Source: Parasponia andersonii
Taxonomy: Eukaryota > Streptophyta > Magnoliopsida > Rosales > Cannabaceae
DNA: 64,000 nucleotides
NCBI GenBank assembly: GCA_002914805.1
Contig: JXTB01000166.1
Coordinates: 44,159 to 108,158 of the forward strand
Direction: 5' to 3'
The notes beneath the pieces are model-generated. The model did no database searches and had not been told where the DNA came from. It saw nothing but the letters and a program-made list of their open reading frames with translations. Every line of letters begins with the position of its first letter. The stretch's first letter is position 1. The position numbers were made by a program, and so were the translations under genes. Of this stretch, positions 13,201 to 24,241 are shown piece after piece.

Positions 13201-14153
13201 AATTCAAGTTAAGAAAACTAATTCCTTCCCCTTCCTCTTTTGTTAATTATAGGCACTGGCTAAACCTCATTTTTAAAAAGTATAAACAACCTACAGCCCA
13301 CCACCACCCGCAATAAACACAAAAGTCATCATTTCACTTTCATGTCATTTTTTGCGGTAAATTGTTCCATCTTATTAGTCTAAACCAAGTTTGGCACATG
13401 CCCAAAAAGAGTTGGGTTAACAAACCATATGTAACCTCTGAAAACTAATAGTAATGCAATGAACAAAATTAAAAAAGAAAACGCAGATTATACCAGTCCT
13501 GTCGATCCAATCACCGACAGCGAGAACTTCTGATCAAAGTTGTAGTCCTTGGTCAATAGGTCTGCACACAGTTAAGAGGAAGCAATTGCACACAGTTAAG
13601 AGGAAGCAATCGAAAAGTAAAAAGTGAATAACTCCAACTCAAAATACCAACACTAACACTACACATTATGTGTTTTTCGATAATAAAAATGCCCTTCGGA
13701 AAAATGGACATTAGATTAGAAGCGTTCCAGTTTTTAAGTTCTCTAAGACTTTTTTCTTTTCATTATTGAATCTGAAAACACCAAAAGCCAAAAGTTTCAC
13801 CTCATTAGTTTTGCATTTTTGGCCAACATGAGAGAACATCATATTATCGAAACATTTAAATCAGTGTACAAAAAGAATAGGCTACATAAATTATTCTTCG
13901 GACAAAATTTTGAAAGTGACTCTCACAGGGAAATCTAACATGTCTGAGTAAAACCTGACTAAACAAAGCGTCATGAGCCAAACTCCGTTAGATACATTTA
14001 TGAGAAAATTTGAAAATGCATGCAGAAGGATTCTGCTCAGTAATGAAAACTTGGTATTACTACGTACATAAAATTTATTAAATTAAAAAATTTCATAGGG
14101 TTACCTTTTGCCTTTTTCCCAATATCTGAAAATGGTGCTGGACTGCTTCCCAT
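10298..14153 (-). CDS. VDAC: Mitochondrial outer membrane porin (VDAC), 6 exons
   Basis: Minus-strand exons are 14153-14105, 13561-13494, 12781-12671, 12455-12369, 11711-11503 and 10604-10298. Every junction is GT-AG and frame is kept throughout, giving 276 residues, the standard plant VDAC length. The protein starts MGSSPAPFSDIGKKAK, carries the conserved GLTATGLKRDQIFIGDI segment and ends with the eukaryotic porin signature region YDSKAINTAPKLGLALALKP. The family forms a 19-strand beta-barrel that passes metabolites and ions across the mitochondrial outer membrane; plants have several paralogues. The N-terminal MGSSPAPF and the overall wording look nearest to Arabidopsis VDAC4 and the potato 36-kDa porin, but the paralogue number is not certain from sequence reading alone. 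The gene is intact with no missing motif. A 5'UTR intron and a TATA box upstream are described separately. Confidence 0.96.
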
Positions 14154-15050
14154 GTTTAATCAGAATGAAAAACAGACCGCACCCTGAAGCCTAAGTGTGA
14201 TAAACATTATTACAAACGGGAATATATGATGCACATAAATAACATCTAAGGCCATAATACAAAGGAAACTATAATACAACTTCAAATCAATCGAAGTAGT
14301 TGAGGGCACTAACTGCACAAGCTGTGGTTAACAAGAACCTCTGTGCATTCTGATAGACGGATTCGAAAATTTCTCTAATATAACAAATAAACATAGACAC
14401 TTTGGCAGACAATTCCTCTAATATAACCAATATGCAATTGACATATGCCTCTAGTCCATCAATCACAATCCAGACAAATCAACAAAAACAGTTTCGTAAA
14501 ACTACATGAAAACCATAGCTCAATCGTCTTTTGTAAAGATTCCAAACCAAGCAATAGCCTCATTATTCCCCAAAATCCCACTCCAAATCATCAACAGCTG
14601 CTCTGCCCAGAGAATTCAATAAGCAGCCAAAGCTGGTGCAGAGAACAAGTTGGGGTTCCAAAATTATGGGAATATAACACCAGCAACAATCAATTGACGA
14701 ATACCCATTTCAGGTATTCTTCGAATTTCAGTCAAGAACAGATTAAAAGAACAAACCCAATTCACAGTCAGCTAAAACATCCAAACCCATAGCGAAAACT
14801 ACAGTTACAAGAATATATACATACACATACACAAGTATATATATATAGATATATACATATAGATATATACATGTGTCTTAAAAAAAAATTATAGATTAGA
14901 TTGCAAAAACAAAAGCACCAAAGCCATTTTAAGAATCAAAATGCATTATATTAGAACTAGTAGAGAGTATAAGAGCCAAATCCCAAAAATTTCTTCTAGA
15001 GAGAGAACCTTACAGAGACGCAGAGACAGAGCCGAAAAACCCCGATGTGA
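14154..15050 (-). other. 5'UTR of the VDAC gene with probable leader intron
   Basis: Reading the minus strand, a donor-like CTCT/GTAAGG at 15014/15013 and an acceptor-like TTCAG at 14184 define a likely 830-base intron between a short leader exon (about 15050-15014) and the exon carrying the ATG (14183-14105). The 115-codon plus-strand frame inside (14445-14792) has no family features. The 14815-14875 stretch is ATATAC microsatellite-like. Confidence 0.55.
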
Positions 15051-15079
15051 CCGATTCCGGAACAAGAAGGGCTAATGTG

Positions 15080-15087
15080 TATTTATA
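15080..15087 (-). promoter_or_regulatory. Probable TATA box of the VDAC gene
   Basis: The minus strand reads TATTATAAATACACATT here. TATAAATA sits about 30 bases before the presumed transcription start near 15050, just upstream of the leader exon and its GTAAGG donor. Confidence 0.55.
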
Positions 15088-15089
15088 AT

Positions 15090-16996
15090 ATATATGCCAC
15101 TTTTTTGGGGTGCTCAAAGAAACCTGGCAAGGCCCAGGTCAAGGAGGCAAAAGCAAAATTCAACGGCGACTAGGCTAGGAGGTATGGTGACCTGCGGGTA
15201 ATGTAATTGTGTAACGGAACGTTTAGGGACTTCGAGACTCGTTGACTTGTGGGGCTCGATGGAGGTTTTTTATTAGACTTTGAGATAACAAAGGTCACCG
15301 CTTGTGAGGATATGAGGGAGGGGATTTCTGACGACGGCGTGGAAAAGGGATTTACCATAAAGAGAAGGGTGAGATGTTGAAATTACCTAGGGTTTTTTTT
15401 GCTCCATGGCCGAATTTTGGATTATTGTTTGTAAATTGGCTATTTTTAAAATACTGTTAAAAATTGTTCAAACGTTGAAAATTATTTGAAAAATATCCAT
15501 TAACAAAATATATTGATTTACTTTGTATAAAATTAATTTATTTTTTTAATAAAATTGACTTATTTTGTGTAAAACTGATTTAGTTTTTAAAAAATTTATT
15601 TATATGTCAATTAAAAACGATTTTTTATCAAAATATAATTATAAAATAACTATTTATTAAATAAATGTAAAAAGGATTATTGTTTAGATTGATCTAATTA
15701 AAAAAACACACACACATTCTTTGGAAGTTCGTCATTGGCTGGGCTATATTATTAAGGGGCTTTGTGACCATAACATTTTATTAAAAAAAAGAAATGAGTT
15801 TCTAACACTTCTACTTATAAAAACAAAAAGAACTACAAAAATATAATGGATCAGATTTTTTTCTAATTTTTGTAATACTTTTTTAAAAATATACTACTTT
15901 TTAAAAAGTCTTTTAAAAAATACTATTTTTAAAATAATTACTAATTACGAATGTCTGAAAACTGTATTCCGATTACCATACTAGTTGTAAACATCTTGTA
16001 TTATTAGTTATCAGCACTCGAAAATCGGTTACCTATTACTCATTATTATTTTAAAAAATAATATTTTTCTAAAAATTTTAAAGAAGTGGCATTTTCTAAA
16101 AAAAATGCGGTATTAAATATATAAAAAAAAAAATTGAGCTCACCATGTTTTTCCAATTTTTTTCTAAAAGTGTCGTACAGGGCCTAATTTTCACTATAAA
16201 ATAAAATTAAGAACCGAGAACTTTGTAAACTTTGAAGTTTGAATCCCTGCGATTAATTTTAGAATAACGCTTAGATACTCGTTTTTGTTTATATCAAAAC
16301 TTGCATAAAGTAATATAGGATAATTCATTTTAAAGAAAATAAAATGTAGTACGAGTGTTCAAACAAACCACGAAAACCAACCAGATCAAGCGTTTTTTTT
16401 TTCTTTTTCATTTACAGATGATTATAATTCGGAAAAACAAAAAACCAATATATTAAATTTAGTTCTCAGTTTTGGAAAACAAAAATCAATTGGATTGAAA
16501 TCATACTGGCCAATTTGGCATAATTTTATAGAGTTTTGTTTTAGTTTTGGCCTTTAGTTTTACATTTTAATACTCATCCCATTCTAACTTCTAAGTTTAG
16601 CTTGAGAGAAATTTACATCTAGTACTCTTATATGTCTTATATTTAAAAAAAAAACTCATTTCTGATTTTTCTTTGAAAAATACTTATTATTTAGGTATAT
16701 ATTTTTTGTGTAAAATATATGTGATATACATTTCTAATAAAATTTTTACTTATGATTTATATTTACAGTATAAATTCATGCTTGTGATATAAATTTTCAA
16801 AATGTATACCAATTTTTAGGTATAATTTTTATTCATAAATATTTTATATATAAAATACTTGTGGTGTGGAGTATAAAAGCAGAAATTAACGAAATAAAAA
16901 TAAAGAACAAAATATTGCTGAAAATATATTTAAAAAAAGGTATTTATGAACATATAAGCCCGTAAGGACAATCCACGATACATAATCGATTAAGGT
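15090..16996. other. Intergenic, no gene seen
   Basis: AT-rich non-coding DNA. A 62-codon minus-strand frame at 15170-15358 has no recognisable features. A possible faint tRNA-like B-box (GAAGTTTGAATCCCTGCG) occurs at about 16236-16253 but there is no clear A-box, so no SINE is called. Confidence 0.5.
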
Positions 16997-17853
16997 TTCA
17001 TCTACTTTATTTTTTCATTCACTTTACTCTTACTTCAATAGTCAACCTCTGGCCTTTCTTTCACTCTAGACCTAAATCTCAGTCCCTCTCCCACTCTCAC
17101 TATCTCTCACTGTCTCTCAACATGCTCCATAGCCAGCGTCGTCATCTCTTTTGCGTAACCTCGTTCTCGTTGTTGTTTTCATCTCTTCTTATGCTTCCCC
17201 GTTATCAAAAACCTCTCACTCGTGCTCGTGCCTTTCTTTCTCTTCTCACCCTCTCGTGTCTTACTCACTTTCAATCTGTTAGATTTCTTCTCTAGCACCA
17301 CCATCGTTTCGACCGTCCAAACTTCACTGAGAAGTATAGGTAAGATTCTGCGAGTGTTGTTAAGTTGTCTTAGATTGCATGGTCTAATACCTATTAGCTG
17401 GGGGTTCAGATTGGCCAAATTGGCCATAAATATCTCTAAAATATGGGGGTTCATCTATTTACTTTACATTCATTTTTCTCTTACTTCAGTCGTCAACCTC
17501 TGGTCTTTCTTTCACTCTAGACCTAAACCTTAGTCCCTCTCCCACTCTCACTATCTCGCTTATGCTCCCTACCCAATGTTGTTGTATCTTTTATGTAACC
17601 TTACTGCTATTTTCATCTCTTCTTGTGCTCCCTCGTTGTCAAAACCCTCTCGCTCGTGCCACTTTTTCTCTTCTCAGCCTCTCGCATCTTAATCACTCTC
17701 ACTCTTACTCACTTTCAATCTATTAGCTTTCCTCTCTAGCACTACCATCCTTTTGATCACCCAAAGTGCATTGCAAAGTATAGGTGAGATTCCACTGGTA
17801 TTGTTCGGTCATACTGGTCAATCTAACCATGAACATCTCTAAAATGTGGTATA
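16997..17853. repeat. Tandem duplication, two copies of about 410-450 bp, CT-rich
   Basis: Copy 1 (about 16997-17446) and copy 2 (about 17447-17853) share the same order of words: TTCATCTA..TTTACTTT, GTCAACCTCTGG, TTTCTTTCACTCTAGACCTA, GTCCCTCTCCCACTCTCAC, TTTCATCTCTTCTT, CTCACTTTCAATCT, GTATAGGT, and ATCTCTAAAATATGG at the end. Identity by eye is roughly 80-85%. The overlapping plus and minus frames (17179-17533) lie inside copy 1 and are not preserved in copy 2, so they are not called as genes. Confidence 0.8.
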
Positions 17854-18645
17854 ATCTTTTACCATATTGTATTATAAAGCAGGACCTCGTCAATTAAAAT
17901 TATGAGTCGGAAATTATGTCACATTTTTTTATGAACGTTTTTGGTACGCAAAATGAGCATTCATATCAAAACCTTTTTTCTCTTAAATAACTAATCACTA
18001 TGTCATAATAATTTAAGTTTAGAAATTTTCCTATTTCTTTTCAATTACAATTTTCTCTCTTAGTTGCTACTATTAAACAAGTATTTATTAATCTAACTGA
18101 GATAGATAAGTAGGTTAGATTCCCTTCTCCAAAAGGTAATGTTTCTTGTAGAAAAGTATATGAGCATCTTTGCAGTTATACTATGATTTTACATTGGGGT
18201 CAAAAAAGTTTGGGAGAAATACATTCTTCCATCTAGGTCTTTTCTTAAATGATATTCCATCTAGGTCTTTCTCATATGGTGCATCTTTCATGGCCGTTTG
18301 CCTTCTCATGATTTGTTACAAGCCTCTAGTTTTGATTTTGCTTCTTCTTGTTGTCTTTGCAATTATATGTGAGTTTTTATTGCTCACTTATTTCTACAAT
18401 GTCCCTTTATTATTTCAATTTGGACTGCCATTTCGTTTGTATTTCGTTGAGCATTTAATATATTACATGATATTTTTAACCTTTTCAAGAAAGCTACGGA
18501 GGCTTTTTCAACTCCCAAGTGTATTGTATATAGAAATTAACAATATTAGCTGGATTTTGAGACCATATTTCTAGGAATGATCTCATCTTTGAAGGTGCAT
18601 CAGTTTCATTTTGCCACTCTATTTTTTATTTGGCACTTTTCCAAG
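17854..18645. other. Unassigned DNA with a hydrophobic frame
   Basis: A 134-codon plus-strand frame (18170-18574) is rich in Leu, Phe and Ile but shows no recognisable family motif. It may be chance in T-rich DNA or decayed repeat sequence lying beside the minus-strand Copia fragment that starts at about 18650. Confidence 0.3.
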
Positions 18646-20042
18646 GAAGCTAACTGTTGTAACATTAGGTTCCTTTGTTGCTCTACATGTATTTGATTCC
18701 CTTCAGTTTCACTTTCACTTTCTAAGTTTGTACCTTCAAAGCTTAGGTACCTGCAACTTGATCAAGCTTTATGGAATTCTCCACCTCAAACTAGAAAGTC
18801 TCATTCTTAGACAAAGGGTTAGTGTCCGACAAGATAGTTTAATAAAAAATATTCTTATTAAAAATGATATTTCAGTTAATAATACATTTTTTATCATCAG
18901 TTAGCCACACTTTATAACTCTTAACACATGGTGGATATCCTAGAAACACAGATTTGATAGTTTTAGAATTCAATTTCTTGACTCTTTCATACATAAACAA
19001 TACATCCGAATGGTCTAAGATGAATTAAACTGGGTGAGTTACTAGACCAAACTTCCATTAGTGTCTTACAACCTATAGTTGATGATGGTGATCTATTTAT
19101 CAAATAGCATGCAGTATATGTTGCTTCAGTCCAAAATTTCTTAGGTAAACCAAATTCATTAAGCATAAATCTAACCTTATTAAGTATAATTCTATTCATA
19201 CGTTCAGCTAATCCATTTTGTTAGAGAGTGTCAGAACATATTCTATACTTAGAAATACCATAATATTGATTAAACTCACTACTTCAAAATTCTAAACTAT
19301 TATCAGTTTTAAGCCTTTTAAGTTCCTTACTAGTTTGATACTTTACGGGGGTCTTCCATTCCTTAAATTTAGCAAAAACTTCATTCTTATATCTTAAGAA
19401 ATAAATCTAAGCTCTTCGTGAATAATCATCAACGAATGAAATAAAATATTGAGCACTATAAATAGAAAAAGGTACCTGAGAGGATCCCTATAAGTTCGAG
19501 TGTACATACTCTAGAATCCCACTCGTGGAGCAAGTAATTGTTGCAAATCTCAGCTTGTGAGGGTTAAATATTCTTTGAGTCGAAAATACCCTTTTTGTAG
19601 AGTTCTTGCAAGCCTAATGTTAATATGACCCAATCGCTTATGTCATATTGTTGTATGGTCTAATTTCGATGTAGTAATATCAGAATTCGGAGTAGCAGGA
19701 GTCTCAGTTGTAATTTGAAGATTTGTCTACATATCAAATGCAAAATTACTATTAACAACTTCTCCTTGCAATATGTACATGCCATATTTCAACATGCTTT
19801 TCAGAACTACCATTCTTAGATCTGTACGAACAACCACTTGAATTAAGCATTCCAAGTGAAACCAGATTTCTTCGAAGCATTGGCACTAATATCACATTCT
19901 CCAATACATTGTAAGAACTATCCCACATTCTAAATTTCATTGAGCTAATTCCAATGATTTCACAAGCATTATCATTCCTTATGAGAAATTTTCCATTATT
20001 CACCTAGCGAAAATCATATAACCAGTCCCTCTTTGGCATCAT

Positions 20043-20370
20043 ATGAAAGAAAGAAACTCAACACAATTTACTTGGTTCCAGTTTTCAATGTGAGAACTGT
20101 ACATCTAAGGCAAAAAACTTGTCTCTACTCGAATCCACTATCAACCAAGAAGATTATACTCTTATTTACTCTCAAGTTACAAAGCAAAATTCTCACTACA
20201 AGCTACTCTCAAGCCATTAATAGTATAATCACGAATCTCTCAACTCATAGAATACAGAGACGATATTGCAACATGAAATAGAGAAATCACCTATGTTGCA
20301 ATATGTGCGATACAACAGTAGCTCTCAATAAACACTTTGCTTTCACTCTATTCTTGGCCTTCGAAATAGA

Positions 20371-20418
<48 letters not shown>

Positions 20419-20574
20419 AGTCTCACACTTTGAGCTTAAAATCAAAGACTTAGTTGACATATTATCAAAAATTAGTTAGAGTAATTAAGTTACAGTCTTA
20501 ACTAATTCCTAACTAATTTTCTGTTGCAATATCCTAACTAACTTAACAAAATTAGTTGTCATCACTTGTCAATA
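20043..20574 (-). repeat. LTR (about 530 bp) of the minus-strand Copia copy
   Basis: Its reverse complement matches, block by block, the 3' LTR of the neighbouring plus-strand copy (24242-24484 and 26694 to about 26981). Shared words include ACTCTAACTAATTTTTGAT, TTCGAAGGCCAAGAAT, GTATCGCACAT, TATGAG.TGAGAGATTC and TGTAACTTGAGAGTA. The minus-strand start reads TATTGACAAG against TGTTGACAAG in the partner. The inner end is placed approximately. Confidence 0.8.
20366..20414. repeat. (TA)n microsatellite inside an LTR
   Basis: A run of about 20 AT/TA units. The partner LTR has only a short TATATATAT here, so the run has expanded after insertion. Confidence 0.9.
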
Positions 20575-21543
20575 ATAGGTACTTATAGCTTTGAAGTTGC
20601 CAACTTGGAATGTGAATGTAAAACTAAAGGGGAATTAGATGTAAGTGGAGCAGCACAGGAATCTAATGTTGTAACATCACAAATAGAAGCTGTAGAATCC
20701 GAGCTTGATGTTACAACATGGCAAGTAGGTTAACCTGATGTTACAACATCAAAGACTGTAAGTCCAAATCATATTACAACACGTGCAGACTCATCAGCAA
20801 AAGATTAAGTTCATAGTTCGAGGAGACTTACTAATTCTCTCTTGTCTAGGGACAGACATAAAAGGACAATCCGACCTCCTCAATGTTTTGATTATACTGA
20901 TATCATTGCCTATGCACTAAATGTTGGTGATTCCATTGAGTTAGAGGAACTTACGTGTTTTATTAAAGCATGGAACAATAATGATGATAAAGATTAGCTA
21001 AAAACAATGGAAAAAGAGATGCACTTACTTATAAAGAATAAGAATTGAAAATTGGTTGATAGACCTTTACACAAAAAGGTTATTGGGTGCAGATGGATTT
21101 TTAAGAGAAAACACGACATTCCTGGGGTAGAACCAGCCAGATTTAAGACAAGAGTAGTTGCCAAAGGCTTTCACAAGTTGAAGGTACAGACTACCATGAA
21201 ATGTTCTCACCTGTTATTAAGCACTTATCTATAAGGCTCATTCTAGCTATTGTAGCCATGAATGACTTAGAGTTAGAGCAGCTAGATGTGAAGAAAATTT
21301 TTCTATATGGTAACCTTGATGAAAAGATTTTCATGGTGCAACTAAAAGATTTCATTAAGAAAGGAGCTTAGAACAAGATGTGCTTGTGGCCAAAATCCTT
21401 GTATGGACTCAAGTAATCTCCTAAGTAGTGGTAAAGAAGAATTGATGAGTTCATGTTATCTAATGACTTTAAGAGGTTTGACTTTGATTATTGTGTCTAC
21501 TACAAAATGATAAAGAGGGGTATGTTCATCTACTTATTACTTT

Positions 21544-23196
21544 TGTTGAGAATATGCCCTAGAAAGCGGTCCCTTTGTTTGGTATTTTAAACAATGTTTA
21601 TTGGATTTAAGTGTTAATAACATACAAGATGTATATTAATAACATATACATGTGATATTTATGTTTTCTATTCTGAAAACATCTAAAAGTTTCCATGACT
21701 AATAATGAGTAATAAATAATTGTTCGTGTGAAGTATTCACACGTGGGAGACAATTATTTATTTCATTATGTCTAAATTAAAAATTCACATTCTGCAAATA
21801 AAGATGGAATACTTTATTTTGCCATAGAATGTAGTGTTGTCTATTTTAACGGGATTGATGAAGTCCCCAATCATCGAAATGTCTGACTTCGAATAGAAAC
21901 ACTAGTACGTTATAAGAAAGTTATAAGTGCATTGAACTAGACCAAGTGAAAATAGAATTTGAGGTTAAGTGTCGTAACTCAATATTCTATCTTTCACTAA
22001 TCTAGCACTATTGTAAGATTACCTTAATCCTAATGATTGTCGGACTTGCTTTCATGAATTTTATCTTTTTGACTTACTAAAGGACTAGTTCCGATTATAT
22101 GGTTCAAACTCTGATATCTTGGAAGATAATATTTGTGAATTGACGAGAACGCCTTTCATGATTTGGACACCATGCATACAATGTCACTTTGAGTTTTTTC
22201 AAGGACTTAGATAATAAAAAAACTAGGCGCTAGGTATTCACTTTGTGAATTTGACTGTGTTTATATGGGCAGTTACAAACACCGTAGTCAATTATTATCC
22301 ATTAGATGAAAAATAGCAACTCAAAGGTAAATATGTACTAGAGGGGTAATACGGTAATTTCATCTCACTAGTACGACATTGCATCGGGGGTATATTTGCA
22401 GGTATAGTATATGCTAAATGAATCAAGTTAATTAAAATGTTAATTAGCTTCACAGAAAATATGACATTTAGTCTAAGAGTACAATATTGAGCTTATCGTG
22501 GAGTACCCCAATATTAATGGACAAGGCCCAATCATAATTAAGAATTAATTATGATTATGGGTAGTTGGCCCATTGGAGCTTAGAGTATTTGGATCCATAA
22601 AGTCCCATGTCTAGCTCACACATAGCCCAACAATTAATTGAATGGTCAGTTGAGCCTAATAAGCCCATTAGGGTTTACATCTCTTTAAATACTTAAGAGA
22701 AAATTTCTCCTAAGTCTCTCTAAGTGCTCTACACGCCACTCATGCACAGTAACTATGTTTTTTTCATGTGACAGAGAGAAAAAGAGAGAGTGGGAGAGAT
22801 GAGCCGCCACGGAAGAAGTCCCGTGTTCATTTATGGCCGCTAAAGGAGAGATACCCATGGTCGTAGACATGTACTCAAGGAGAAGGAAGATCATCTTCTG
22901 GATCGTTCACTCATCTCTCATTGGGAATCAAAAAGGTGCCCACACATCGGATCATTCAACGGTCTCTAGAGAATAGATGGGAAGGCTCAATGGTTATGAA
23001 GCGCTTCTAGGTTTTATCTAAACCAAGATCCATGAAATGATTTATGTTAGATCAACGATCCTACATTTTTATTTTCTAAAGTTTCAAGAAAAATTTTGAA
23101 ATACCTATTCCGCTGCGTTCTTGATTTGTTTACAAAACTGCAGAAATTGTTTTCGAAAAATCGTTTTTCAAAATTTATTTTTCGGAATTTCCAGCA
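21544..23196 (+). mobile_element. Solo LTR (about 1.65 kb, Copia-type) nested in Copia reverse transcriptase
   Basis: It begins TGTTGAGAATATGCCCTAGA and ends GGAATTTCCAGCA, the TG...CA form of an LTR. The flanking five bases are ACTTT on the left (21539-21543) and GCTTT on the right (23197-23201), a five-base target duplication with one change. The interruption falls exactly within the reverse transcriptase YVDD region of the host element. The sequence is homologous, in reverse complement, to the solo LTR at 53525-55326 (shared words such as AAAGATGGAATACTTTATTT and GATAGAAACACTA). It contains no coding region; short frames such as 22685-22894 are incidental. Confidence 0.8.
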
Positions 23197-24241
23197 GCTT
23201 TATGTAGATGACATGCTTATAACTTGCTAAGATAAGGGCAAAATTCAGTTGTTAAAGAAAGTCGTGGATATTGAATTTGAGATGAAAACCTTGGGGCTGC
23301 TAAGGGGATCTTAGGTATTGAGATTCAAAGGGATAAAATAGTAGAAATTTTTACACTTTCTCAAAAAGGATACTTGAACAAGGTTCTAGAGGTATTTAGG
23401 ATGAAGGATTCAAAGGTTGTTACAACACCAATTGCATCTAACTTCAAACTAAGTTCAGTTAAGGAAGAATTACCTAACAGATAAAGATAATACATAGTAG
23501 GACTTCTATATTTTAATGCAGTTAGGAGCTTAATGTGCGCTATGATAAGCTCAAGGTCCGATATTGCCTTTAGTGTTAGTTTGGCAAGCAGGTTTTTGAG
23601 TAGACCAGTAAGACTTCACTGGGAAGCTATGAAATAGTTACTCGGATTTCTAAAGGGTACATTAAATGTTAGTCTAGTTTACAAAAGGAGCAAATTTTTT
23701 TAGTGGTAACTTAGTGAGTTACTGTGATTCAGACTATACTGCAAATCTAGACGAAATAAGATCATTCATTGGTTATATTTACACAATCGGTGGGAATATT
23801 ATCAGTTAGAAGTCTAATCTACAATATATTGCGGCTTTGTCTACAACAGGGGCAGAGTATGTGGCTCCTACAGAGGCTATCAAGGAAGAAATGCAGCTAT
23901 AAGGAATTACTAAGGAATTAGGCGTCAAGGAACATATTGTGACAGTGCATTGTTATTCACAAAGTACTATACATCTCTCGAAGAATAATATATTTCATAA
24001 GAGAACCAAATATATAGATGTTCGACCATATTTTGTGAGAGATATTATTGCACAAAGAAAGATTAAAGTGGAGAAGATTTCTACAACTGAAAATCATACA
24101 GACATGTTGACGAAGGCTATTTCAGTAAGCAAGTTTAGGGAAGCTTTATGCTTATTAAACATCCTTCCTACTTAAAGACTGGTGGAGTTACAAGGACCAC
24201 TAGTTCAAATCTGCAACCAAATCTAGAGTTAATGTAGAGAT

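Larger units (their letters stand above)
18650..20574 (-). mobile_element. Copia LTR retrotransposon, partial copy, minus strand (fossil)
   Basis: Read on the minus strand from right to left: an LTR (20574 to about 20043), a segment with GAG-pre-integrase character (about 20003-19750, with motifs such as NVILVPMLRRNLVSLGML), integrase C-terminal half (about 19300-18987, with FWTEATYTACYLINRSPS), and the linker that precedes reverse transcriptase (about 18740-18650). Gag, reverse transcriptase and a second LTR are not seen for this copy. It is broken in many places and clearly old. It abuts, head to head, a plus-strand copy of the same family beginning at about 20575. Confidence 0.8.

Noticed and set aside
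17179-17533. Overlapping plus and minus frames of 91-103 codons
   Set aside because: They lie in a tandem duplication whose second copy does not keep the frames; pyrimidine-rich bias explains their length.
18170-18904. Two hydrophobic plus-strand frames (134 and 97 codons)
   Set aside because: The second overlaps the minus-strand Copia linker; the first has no motif. Treated as chance frames in T-rich DNA.
18650-24241. A single Copia element with one half simply inverted
   Set aside because: The linker before reverse transcriptase occurs on both strands, so two copies fit better.
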